The notes: a model not told the origin generated them from the sequence alone. 5,914 nt of DNA from Chloroflexota bacterium (GCA_003577005.1 QEUW01000470.1:1-5914); one strand, 5' to 3'. Positions 1 through 5,518 are shown, counted from the first letter of the stretch. Program-made: numbers and translations.

Positions 1-2
1 GT

Positions 3-470
3 GTCACGCCGACGATCCGGATCGACTCAGAAAGCTTCACCGGCCTCGTCTCCGGGCGCACGGTGCAGCGGAAGTTTACGCTCGTGGGCGAAGTAACCCA
101 AGACAGAAATACGCTGCGCGGTGACTATACAGAAACGATCACCGGTTTTACGCCGCAGCCGCTGTTGGTAAAGGGAACCTTTTTCCTGGTGCGGCCAGAT
201 GGTTCGAACCGGATCATCGCGGCGCCCGATTTCCCGACACCGACGCCAACCCAGACGGCGACGCCGACGGTCACCGGCACACCACCGACCGCCACACCGA
301 CGGCGACGCCGACGGTCACCGGCACGCCACCGACCGCCACACCGACGGCGACGGCTAGCGTGACACCGGAGCCGGGCGGTTCACAGTCGTCTTCGCTCTA
401 TCTGCCGCTGGTGGGCGCTGGTGGGCAACGGCTCCGCAGCCGTGCAAAGCGCGGGTATGGTGGAAATTGA
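3..470 (+). CDS. Secreted/surface protein, N-terminal part (5'-truncated, frame-shifted at its 3' end)
   Basis: The frame is open from the left window edge to a TGA at 468-470 (155 residues visible), so the true start and any signal peptide lie outside. Residues 1-72 alternate hydrophobic and polar residues with many Thr/Gly, as in extracellular beta-sandwich domains; I do not recognise the family. Residues 78-122 are a Thr/Pro/Ala linker containing an exact 15-residue duplication. Then comes 'SLYLPLV' (residues 131-137), a motif I associate with Chloroflexota secreted proteins. The last ~18 residues (GAGGQRLRSRAKRGYGGN) are basic and unlike the rest, as expected of an out-of-frame extension. 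They start exactly at a 10-bp tandem duplication (407-426). Without one copy this frame would run into the Ig-domain frame ending at 1290. Most likely this is the first half of one disrupted gene; less likely, an independent gene whose natural stop was just after LYLPLV. Confidence 0.7.
   Translation, partial: VTPTIRIDSESFTGLVSGRTVQRKFTLVGEVTQDRNTLRGDYTETITGFTPQPLLVKGTFFLVRPDGSNRIIAAPDFPTPTPTQTATPTVTGTPPTATPTATPTVTGTPPTATPTATASVTPEPGGSQSSSLYLPLVGAGGQRLRSRAKRGYGGN
258..347 (+). repeat. 45-bp tandem repeat x2 encoding a Thr-Pro linker
   Basis: Two adjacent 45-bp units (258-302 and 303-347) differ at a single base (281 A versus 326 G, synonymous). Each encodes ATPTVTGTPPTATPT in frame. A multiple of three keeps the reading frame, so copy-number change would only lengthen or shorten the linker. 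The near identity points to a recent duplication. Confidence 0.95.
407..426 (+). repeat. Exact 10-bp tandem duplication causing a frame break
   Basis: The unit gctggtgggc occurs at 407-416 and again at 417-426. Ten is not a multiple of three, so the second copy shifts the frame. With one copy the translation reads LYLPLV-GNGSAAVQSAGMVEIEE and continues through both Ig domains to 1290; with two copies it stops at 470. Confidence 0.95.
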
Positions 471-1290
471 AGAGATTGCAACCCCTGTGCCGGTAGAGCC
501 TGCCGCGACGCCAGAAGCGCCGGCGGAACCGGTGGCAGCCGCCGAGATGGCGCTGGCGGCGTCGGTGGATACGTTGGCTGAAGCAGAGCGCACCGAGGCC
601 GGCCAGCCTGCCGTGCTGCTGCTCAACACCGATGCGCTGGTGTTGACAGCCGGTGAGGGCGAGACCACCGTGCGCGTACGCGTGCGCGATGCCATTGGCC
701 GGCCTGTGCCAGGCGCCACGGTCACATTCACTGGCGAGGGAGGTAGCCTCAATCCCACCAGCGCAACGACAGACGCGAACGGTGCGGCCGCTGTCACCTT
801 CAGCGCCGGTTCAGCCGCAGGGCAGGCGACCATCTTGGCCACGGTCAATGAGCTGACACGCCAGGCTGCTGTTCAAATCGTCAAGCCGAACAGCAGCGCC
901 CTGGGCCATACGCTCAGCGTGAGCAGCAGCACCGCCAGGCTCGACCCCGGCCAACAGGGCAGCTTCACCTTTACCCTGCGCGATGCAGCGGGGCAGCCGG
1001 TGGCGGGTGAGTTGGTCTCGCTCTTTGGCTCGTTGGGTGAGATGACGGCGGCCAGCGCCTTGAGCGATGCAAATGGCCGTGTCACAGCCACCTTCCGCGC
1101 TGGCAGTGCGGAAGGTCAGGCGATGATCACCGCCCTGGCCGGCTACGCATCGGTATCGGTCACGGTTCAGATCGGTGACACTACTAACCCAGATCAGCCG
1201 GACAACCCGGACGAGCCAGATAACCCGGATCAGCCGGATGACCCAGATGGCGATGTCTATCGCATCTTCCTGCCAGTCACGATGAATTAG
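421..1290 (+). CDS. Big_1/invasin-like Ig-domain protein, C-terminal part of the split gene
   Basis: The frame is open from 364 (an in-frame TGA lies at 361-363) to the TAG at 1288-1290. Possible starts are GTG 421 or ATG 457, but neither has a Shine-Dalgarno and no signal peptide follows, so it is unlikely to be made as an independent secreted protein. Counting from 421: residues 20-45 are an Ala/Pro/Glu linker. Residues ~68-153 and ~163-251 are two bacterial Ig-like domains of the Big_1/invasin type, each with 'VRDAxGxPVxGxxVxF' (first: RDAIGRPVPGATVTF) and 'xxTDANGxAxVTFxAGSAxGQA' signatures. Residues 256-276 are a hexapeptide NPDxPD repeat, followed by the tail 'VYRIFLPVTMN'. Big_1 domains usually act as spacers or adhesion modules on the cell surface. 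The simplest reading is that this is the downstream half of the gene beginning before position 1. The domain call is from motif recognition, not a profile search. Confidence 0.75.
   Translation: MGNGSAAVQSAGMVEIEEIATPVPVEPAATPEAPAEPVAAAEMALAASVDTLAEAERTEAGQPAVLLLNTDALVLTAGEGETTVRVRVRDAIGRPVPGATVTFTGEGGSLNPTSATTDANGAAAVTFSAGSAAGQATILATVNELTRQAAVQIVKPNSSALGHTLSVSSSTARLDPGQQGSFTFTLRDAAGQPVAGELVSLFGSLGEMTAASALSDANGRVTATFRAGSAEGQAMITALAGYASVSVTVQIGDTTNPDQPDNPDEPDNPDQPDDPDGDVYRIFLPVTMN
1186..1254 (+). repeat. Asp-Pro hexapeptide repeat (18-bp period)
   Basis: Three full 18-bp units (1186-1203, 1204-1221, 1222-1239) and a partial fourth encode NPDQPD, NPDEPD, NPDQPD and DPDGD. The stretch separates the second Ig domain from the hydrophobic tail. 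It is acidic and proline-rich, so probably an extended spacer; its acidity would also allow divalent-cation binding, which is only a guess. Confidence 0.9.
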
Positions 1291-1291
1291 C

Positions 1292-1319
1292 GCAAAATGA
1301 CCCCCAGTGGGGCGTTTGC
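1292..1319 (+). terminator. Possible terminator hairpin after the Ig-domain gene
   Basis: Two bases after the stop codon lies a nested inverted repeat: gcaaa (1292-1296) with tttgc (1315-1319), and inside it cccc-agt-gggg (1302-1312). Position suits a transcription terminator, but there is no T run after it on the plus strand, so a classical intrinsic terminator is not shown. Confidence 0.35.
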
Positions 1320-1466
1320 ATGTGGATTGCGGACGCCTTACTGGGCGCCTTGCCCTAACACCAGGACGTACGCAAAGCTGCCGAGATGCAAAGCGCCACT
1401 TGCGCAAAATCTTGGCGGCTCGGCTGCTTTCTGTGGGTCTTGCTCCGAAAATACAGTTAAGAAGTT

Positions 1467-1580
1467 GTTTGAAAAGAAGAATTGTCGCCTTGGTGCGTTG
1501 CACGCTTTGCGTGCGATGCACCTGGGAGGCTACCTTCATCGAAAGGTGCAACGCACCAGTTGTCACCCTCCTTTTCAAAC
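1467..1580. repeat. Large compound inverted repeat (branched palindrome)
   Basis: The outer arms gtttgaaaag (1467-1476) and cttttcaaac (1571-1580) are perfect complements. Inside, tggtgcgtt (1491-1499) pairs with aacgcacca (1550-1558). Within those are a hairpin gcacgc-ttt-gcgtgc (1500-1514) and a second, gcacct (1518-1523) with aggtgc (1544-1549). Together they fold on paper into a long stem with an internal bulge and a three-way junction. The element starts five bases past the DUF3604 stop codon (minus strand), so it could terminate or stabilise that mRNA, or be a REP/MITE-like palindromic repeat. No flanking target-site duplication is visible. Confidence 0.75.
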
Positions 1581-1585
1581 AGGTG

Positions 1586-3754
1586 CTAAGATGTAGCGCG
1601 CTTGACATAAATGGGACTGGACCAGGCCATGTGCCCATCGGATTGAACGACTTTGACAAAATAGGGGGTCGTCTGACCGGGCGGTGGGGTAATCGTTGTG
1701 GACAGGCTGGCCTCGTACTCTGTCAACTGCTCGGGATACCGTTCAACACAAAGCTGCATGCCCAGGCCGCCAAAGTCGAAGTGCTGCGTTTGGCTGAGAT
1801 TGCCCAGATCGACTTCGCAGCGCCCAACCGGCGAGTCGAAGACGATCCGCCCCTGCTCTGACTGGTCCAACCAGAGGTCGATCCCATCCGTATCGCCGGT
1901 CGTGCTGCTTTTGAAGCGGATCTGGTAACTGGTCTGATCGAGGATGCCATCGGTTTTGGCGTCGAAGGCAACGGTTTCTGCTGAGACAAGGGTGGCCCCG
2001 CTGACCCGGATCAGCCCGTCCCAGGTCACGCGCCGGCCCCGGCCGCGGATGCGGCTGCCCTGCCAGCTCACCCGAACCCGCCGGGAGCCGGCTGTGGCCG
2101 AGAAGGCGGCCGGCTGAACCACTTTGATGGCTTCTTTTCCCTGAAAAAGGGTCAGCGACTCCAGAGGCGCGGTCCCTTTGACCGATGCCTGCAGTTGGGA
2201 TGGCCCCCGGGTTTCGATGACGGAGCCCATCGGTTGCTGGTCAATGGTGAAATCGAGATCAATGCGCGGGCCGCTGACGCCGTAACAGCGCCGGGCTTTG
2301 AGGGCGGCAAAGATTGCGGACCGGCTGAGCGACTCGGCCAAGACGCACGTCAGGCCACCGGCGATGCCAAACTCGCCGGCACCCGGACCCTCGGCCCCAG
2401 GCCGGCCCTTGTGACCATCGCTGTTGCACATCACGCCGACGATGTATCCCTGCTCAAAAGCGTCCCAAAGTAGCCACTCGAAGACACCCCAACAGGAGAG
2501 CACCTCGACCAGCGGCCCCAGCTCTTCGTCAAAATAGCGTCGAATATCGGCGTAGCGCCCACCGACATGCGAACCGAGCAGCACCTGATCGGGCTCCACG
2601 ACCAGGGGCATCCGCTCGAACAGAACGTTGGCCGGATGGGCCGGCGTCAGCTCATCCTCCGGCACGTCCGGTATCTGCCAGTGACTGGATCGGATGATCG
2701 GCCAGCCTTCCGCGCGATAGAAGACGTTGCGGTCCCCTCCGGCCGGGGTGTTGGCCGACCATTCATAGCCGGGGAAGACGACAAAGCGGCCATCCTCGTG
2801 AAATGTCCGCGTCGTGTCGTTGAGGCGCCGCCAATCTTCGTCGGTCATCTGGAAGTCATTGCCCTGGTGGCTGATAAAATCGAGCCGGGCCACGTCGCGG
2901 CCAAAGGTAAAGTACTCCTCTTCGCTGCCGGTGCCAACGGTGGCTTCGGTCTGGGCGTGTAAATCGCCCCAAAAGCGCTGATACTTGGGAGGCTGTTCAA
3001 AAGCGGTGATGGGGTTGCTCCGGCAGGAGAGCGAGCCGTCTGAGGTTGAAACGATCAGATAGCCACTGCCGGGCGCATCGAAGGTGAGCCGGTTGCTGGC
3101 AATGGTTGGCTGACCAGTCCCCTTCCAAGAAAAGCTGAGTTGAGCTGGTGCAGGCGTCGGATTATTCCAGTGATCCTGCCCTTTGACAAAAATGGGGATA
3201 GGCAGGCCGGCGAGGACCTGGCTGGGCAGGATACAGACGAGTTCGACCGGCTCCCCGGCAATGATGGGGAATTTGGGCGAGGTTGGCAGCGGCCGGACGA
3301 CCGCGGCGTTGGTCGGGTCAACCAGGAAGCGAAACTCATGAGCCTGTTCTTGAAAGGTCTGAGCTCGGATACCGGGCGAACCCTGGCTCTGATCACCCAG
3401 AGTGATGGTCACGGTATCGCCGGGAGCCAGCGAGCCATCATAGATGTCGATCACCAGACAGGTGCTCCAGGGGCGGTCATACGCTTTGCGATGGTAGTAG
3501 GGCCTCAATTGGGCCGGGCCGGTCGTTGTGACCGTGGTGTAACCGGAAGCGGCCGGCTGGTCGAACTGGGGAATTTCCCAGTCGCTCACCATGCGCTGAG
3601 CCAGCTTGATCGTGCCGCCTTCGTCCAGGCCATAGCTCCCGACGGTGTAAACCAGGCGCCATTGGCCCAGGCTGCCGGCGATGACGGGGCCGGCTGGCTC
3701 CAGTGCGACGACGCCCAGGCGCTGCGAGATGAGGTCGGGTGAAAGTTGATCCAC
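1586..3754 (-). CDS. DUF3604 (PHP-like) domain protein
   Basis: A complete 722-residue protein with a GTG start preceded by AAAGGAGGA, and a TAG stop at 1586-1588. Residues ~1-250 are beta-rich with no recognised family. The core from ~259 has DUF3604/PHP-superfamily marks: FWGDLHAQTE (261-270), LDFISHQGND (291-300), FPGYEWS (327-333), GSHVGGR (394-400) and CNSDGHKGRPG (443-453). Likely metal ligands are H266, H296, E331, H396, D446 and H448. The classical PHP HxH is HxQ here (H266, Q268). A C-terminal sandwich carries RVSWQGSRIRGRGRRVTWDG (561-580), a pattern I recall from DUF3604 proteins, and ends in FVKVVQSDGHMAWSSPIYV. There is no signal peptide or membrane segment, so it is probably cytoplasmic. 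PHP enzymes are metal-dependent phosphoesterases, but no substrate is known to me for this family. It diverges from the hydrolase gene at 3892; no co-transcribed partner is visible. Confidence 0.9.
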   Translation of the reverse strand: MDQLSPDLISQRLGVVALEPAGPVIAGSLGQWRLVYTVGSYGLDEGGTIKLAQRMVSDWEIPQFDQPAASGYTTVTTTGPAQLRPYYHRKAYDRPWSTCLVIDIYDGSLAPGDTVTITLGDQSQGSPGIRAQTFQEQAHEFRFLVDPTNAAVVRPLPTSPKFPIIAGEPVELVCILPSQVLAGLPIPIFVKGQDHWNNPTPAPAQLSFSWKGTGQPTIASNRLTFDAPGSGYLIVSTSDGSLSCRSNPITAFEQPPKYQRFWGDLHAQTEATVGTGSEEEYFTFGRDVARLDFISHQGNDFQMTDEDWRRLNDTTRTFHEDGRFVVFPGYEWSANTPAGGDRNVFYRAEGWPIIRSSHWQIPDVPEDELTPAHPANVLFERMPLVVEPDQVLLGSHVGGRYADIRRYFDEELGPLVEVLSCWGVFEWLLWDAFEQGYIVGVMCNSDGHKGRPGAEGPGAGEFGIAGGLTCVLAESLSRSAIFAALKARRCYGVSGPRIDLDFTIDQQPMGSVIETRGPSQLQASVKGTAPLESLTLFQGKEAIKVVQPAAFSATAGSRRVRVSWQGSRIRGRGRRVTWDGLIRVSGATLVSAETVAFDAKTDGILDQTSYQIRFKSSTTGDTDGIDLWLDQSEQGRIVFDSPVGRCEVDLGNLSQTQHFDFGGLGMQLCVERYPEQLTEYEASLSTTITPPPGQTTPYFVKVVQSDGHMAWSSPIYVKRATS

Positions 3755-3757
3755 GGC

Positions 3758-3766
3758 TCCTCCTTT
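3758..3766 (-). promoter_or_regulatory. Shine-Dalgarno of the DUF3604 gene
   Basis: Read on the minus strand this is AAAGGAGGA, ending three bases before the GTG at 3754-3752. It is the only strong ribosome-binding site near this end of the frame and decides the GTG start. The spacing is slightly short but workable. Confidence 0.75.
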
Positions 3767-3819
3767 GGCTGTGTTCTCTACGCAATCGTCTTTACTTCGT
3801 AAGCCCTGTTACCGTTTAC

Positions 3820-3846
3820 GATCTAGGGGTAGAATAAGATCTACCC
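3820..3846. promoter_or_regulatory. Possible operator/promoter element between divergent genes
   Basis: In the 137-bp divergent gap, gggtag (3827-3832) and ctaccc (3841-3846) are perfect inverted arms around an 8-base centre, and gatcta is directly repeated at 3820-3825 and 3838-3843. A weak -10-like TAGAAT (3830-3835) for the plus-strand gene overlaps the left arm, with no good -35 upstream. The layout would suit a dimeric regulator controlling one or both divergent genes, but no known operator is recognised. Confidence 0.3.
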
Positions 3847-3880
3847 GCAGCTCCGAGTGCCTCAGGTCGGTTATCCCATC

Positions 3881-3886
3881 AGGAGG
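3881..3886 (+). promoter_or_regulatory. Shine-Dalgarno of the LysM-hydrolase gene
   Basis: A perfect AGGAGG sits five bases before the ATG at 3892. It fixes the start, which also gives a complete signal peptide. Confidence 0.85.
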
Positions 3887-3891
3887 TTCCT

Positions 3892-5235
3892 ATGCCGGTA
3901 ACTCCATCGGTCATGCGTTGGGTGCTTGTTAGCGTGTTTGCCTTTGTTACGCTAGCGACAGTACATGTCACTCATGCCCAGAATACAATAGAGTGTGCCT
4001 CTACTGTGACTGTCCAGCCTGGCGACACCCTTTCGCTGATCGCCGCGCGGCATAGTGGTAGCCAGGTCAACTACCAGGCGATTGTCGCCGCCACCAATGC
4101 CAAAGCTGCGGTGGACAACACCTTTACCGCCATTGCCAACCCCAACGTGCTCAGCGTCGGCTGGAAGTTGTGCATCCCAGCCGGTGGCGCGGCGGGGGTC
4201 TCATCCCCGGCAGCTGTTCAAAACCGGCTGCTGCCCGCGGCCACGCCTGCGTCTGTCCCCGTGGCGGCGCCGACGACTGCCGCAACGCCCTTGATCTGGC
4301 TAAAGCCACCGGTCTTAGACCTGGAGCTTGAAGAGATGCACCCGCTGATGGTCGAGTACATGCGCCAGCAGGAGTACCCCGGCAGCGACATCGTGATCGA
4401 ACAGACGTTGGCCCCCGGCGCCAATTACAACCGCTACATCGCCTCGTACCGGTCGGAGGGGCTCAAAATCTACGCCCTGTTGACCGTTCCCCACGGCGTC
4501 AAACCAGCCACCGGCTGGCCCGTAATCATCTTTAACCACGGCTTTATCCCGCCGGCAATCTATCGCACCACCGAGCGGTATGTGGCTTACGTAGACGGTT
4601 TTGCCCGCAACGGCTATATTGTCTTCCGCTCCGACTATCGCGGGCATGGCTTTTCCGAGGGCGAACCAGCCAGCAGCCGGGGTTCACCGGCCTATACGGT
4701 CGATGTCCTCAACGCCGTGGCGGCCATGAAACGCTATCCTGACGCAGACTCGGCCCGCATTGGCATGTGGGGCCATTCGATGGGCGGGTTGCTCACGCTG
4801 CGGGCGATGGTGACCACCAAAGATGTCAAGGCGGGCGTGATCTGGGCTGGTGTCGTTGCATCATACCCCGAATTGTACAATCGGCGCAATCGGCAACCCG
4901 ACACCCAACCCGTTGATCCGGAGACAGCCCGTCGTCGCCGCTGGCGCGAGGAGATTATCGAAAAATGGGGTACGCCTGAAGAAGCGCCGGAGATTTGGGC
5001 TGCCATTTCGCCCAATGCCTACGTGACGGAGATCTCCGGCCCGCTTCAACTCCATCATGGCACGAATGATAGTGACGTGCCCGTCGATTGGTCGCAAACC
5101 CTCAACACGCAATTGCAGGCGGTCGGCGGCGCAGTCGAATACTACGAGTATGCCGGGGACAACCACAATCTGTCGGTCAATTTCAACACGGCTATTGCCC
5201 GTTCCGTCGCCTTCTTTGACCGCTATTTGAAGTAG
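3892..5235 (+). CDS. Exported LysM-domain alpha/beta hydrolase (S9/dienelactone hydrolase-like)
   Basis: A complete 447-residue protein with a strong ribosome-binding site. Residues 1-29 form a signal peptide (hydrophobic core 10-24, likely cleavage THA|Q after A29). Residues ~38-96 are a LysM domain, from VQPGDTLSLIAARH to LSVGWKLCIP; C35 and C94 could form a disulfide. LysM modules bind glycan backbones such as peptidoglycan. After an Ala/Pro linker (97-135) comes an alpha/beta hydrolase: oxyanion-type NHGF (215-218), DYRGHGFSEG (248-257), nucleophile elbow GHSMGG with S296, acid D393 in HGTNDSDVP, and H425 in GDNHNL. The order Ser-Asp-His and the late HGTxD motif fit the prolyl-oligopeptidase/dienelactone-hydrolase-like esterase and peptidase group. 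Substrate (ester, peptide or acylated glycan) cannot be told. It should act outside the membrane, held near the wall by LysM. The region 320-375 (Arg/Glu-rich, RRRRWREEI) is probably a cap insertion. Flanked by divergent DUF3604 and convergent panE-like genes, it appears monocistronic. Confidence 0.92.
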   Translation: MPVTPSVMRWVLVSVFAFVTLATVHVTHAQNTIECASTVTVQPGDTLSLIAARHSGSQVNYQAIVAATNAKAAVDNTFTAIANPNVLSVGWKLCIPAGGAAGVSSPAAVQNRLLPAATPASVPVAAPTTAATPLIWLKPPVLDLELEEMHPLMVEYMRQQEYPGSDIVIEQTLAPGANYNRYIASYRSEGLKIYALLTVPHGVKPATGWPVIIFNHGFIPPAIYRTTERYVAYVDGFARNGYIVFRSDYRGHGFSEGEPASSRGSPAYTVDVLNAVAAMKRYPDADSARIGMWGHSMGGLLTLRAMVTTKDVKAGVIWAGVVASYPELYNRRNRQPDTQPVDPETARRRRWREEIIEKWGTPEEAPEIWAAISPNAYVTEISGPLQLHHGTNDSDVPVDWSQTLNTQLQAVGGAVEYYEYAGDNHNLSVNFNTAIARSVAFFDRYLK

Positions 5236-5244
5236 GTGTACGGT
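5216..5244 (+). promoter_or_regulatory. Weak sigma70-like promoter candidate before the structured spacer
   Basis: TTGACC (5216-5221, five of six to the -35 consensus) is followed after 17 bases by TACGGT (5239-5244), which matches only the first, second and last -10 positions. It lies at the very end of the hydrolase gene and would start RNA near 5251. Such matches arise often by chance inside coding sequence. Confidence 0.2.
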
Positions 5245-5270
5245 TGGTTCAAGAGAATAACTGATGCCAA

Positions 5271-5330
5271 TAGAGGCATGGAGGTGGCCAGCGGCGGGGC
5301 TGCTCGAGGCCGATAACCTCCGTGCCTCTA
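5271..5330. repeat. Long inverted repeat (15-bp arms, one mismatch)
   Basis: The arm tagaggcatggaggt (5271-5285) is complementary to acctccgtgcctcta (5316-5330) except for one T/G position, which still pairs as G-U in plus-strand RNA. The 30-base interior contains ggcc at each end and could pair further. Confidence 0.9.
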
Positions 5331-5460
5331 CGCATGGCAACAGCCGCTGTTTGCGAATCGGCAGTCCGGCTCACCAAATTATTCAAACCCACGACAGACC
5401 GGGTAATTGGAGGAAGCTCCTGTCGTCCTGGCTTCGACAGGTATTGGCTCTGTGCCCACC

Positions 5461-5497
5461 ACGTCCCCGGCAGTTCCAAAACTGCCGGGGACGTTTT
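5461..5497 (+). terminator. Strong intrinsic-terminator-like hairpin
   Basis: A perfect 15-bp stem (5461-5475 with 5480-5494, rich in CCCCGG/CCGGGG) closes a 4-base loop (ccaa) and is followed by TTT, making a run of four T's at 5494-5497. On the minus strand the same stem is followed by GGTGGG, so only the plus direction has even a short U tract. It is 226 bp past the hydrolase stop and 22 bp past the PanE-like stop (opposite strand), and may block read-through from both sides. Confidence 0.7.
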
Positions 5498-5518
5498 GAC
5501 GGTGGAGGCTGAGGTATC

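Larger units (their letters stand above)
1291..1585. other. Convergent intergenic spacer rich in inverted repeats
   Basis: This 295-bp stretch lies between the stop of the Ig-domain gene and the stop of the DUF3604 gene. No frame through it has domain-like composition, and open frames on either strand lack a Shine-Dalgarno and homologue-like motifs. It holds the hairpin at 1292-1319; a 9-bp direct repeat gcgcaaaat at 1290-1298 and 1402-1410; gccgag (1380-1385) opposite ctcggc (1419-1424); and the large inverted repeat 1467-1580. Probable roles are transcription termination from both sides and possibly a dispersed palindromic repeat. Confidence 0.7.
5251..5497 (+). ncRNA. Candidate structured small RNA or long 3' UTR
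   Basis: No convincing gene occupies 5236-5518. The plus strand can form a series of helices: 5271-5285 with 5316-5330 (15 pairs, one a G-U); 5337-5343 with 5347-5354 (one bulge, CCG loop); 5374-5380 with 5405-5410; 5413-5417 with 5431-5435; 5419-5425 with 5435-5441; and the terminal hairpin 5461-5494 followed by T's. The T run makes the plus strand the likelier transcribed one. It matches no RNA family I can recognise (not tRNA, SRP RNA, RNase P or a cobalamin riboswitch by conserved boxes). It may be a separate small RNA or the 3' UTR of the hydrolase mRNA. The 5' boundary is a guess. Confidence 0.3.

Noticed and set aside
258..347. CRISPR-like repeat array
   Set aside because: The two units are directly adjacent with no spacers and are in frame within a coding linker.
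381..848. Open frame of 155 codons on the minus strand
   Set aside because: Ala/Ser/Val-rich antisense shadow of the split surface-protein gene in high-GC DNA.
1467..1580. Insertion sequence or MITE with terminal inverted repeats
   Set aside because: The 10-bp outer arms resemble terminal repeats, but no flanking target-site duplication is present (aagtt left, aggtg right) and no transposase fragment is inside. Kept only as an inverted repeat of unknown kind.
811..1659. Open frame of 282 codons on the minus strand
   Set aside because: It runs antisense through the second half of the Ig-domain gene and the repeat-rich spacer, has no recognisable motif, and its Arg-rich, Val/Ile-Arg-repeated composition mirrors the opposite strand's Asp-Pro repeat.
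1307..1861. Open frame of 184 codons on the plus strand
   Set aside because: It crosses the large inverted repeat and enters the DUF3604 gene in antisense; it has no ribosome-binding site or domain-like sequence.
3860..3886. Shine-Dalgarno sequestering hairpin before the LysM-hydrolase gene
   Set aside because: Only four bases (cctc 3860-3863 with gagg 3883-3886) can pair, which is too little to claim translational control.
5411..5425. RNase P RNA-like box (aggaagctcc)
   Set aside because: It resembles the GAGGAAAGTCC core only loosely, and the other conserved RNase P segments and the expected length are missing.
5249..5512. Small proteins on either strand of the 5236-5518 spacer
   Set aside because: Open frames of about 60-80 codons exist on both strands but overlap one another, cross the hairpins and terminator, lack Shine-Dalgarno sequences and show no domain-like composition.
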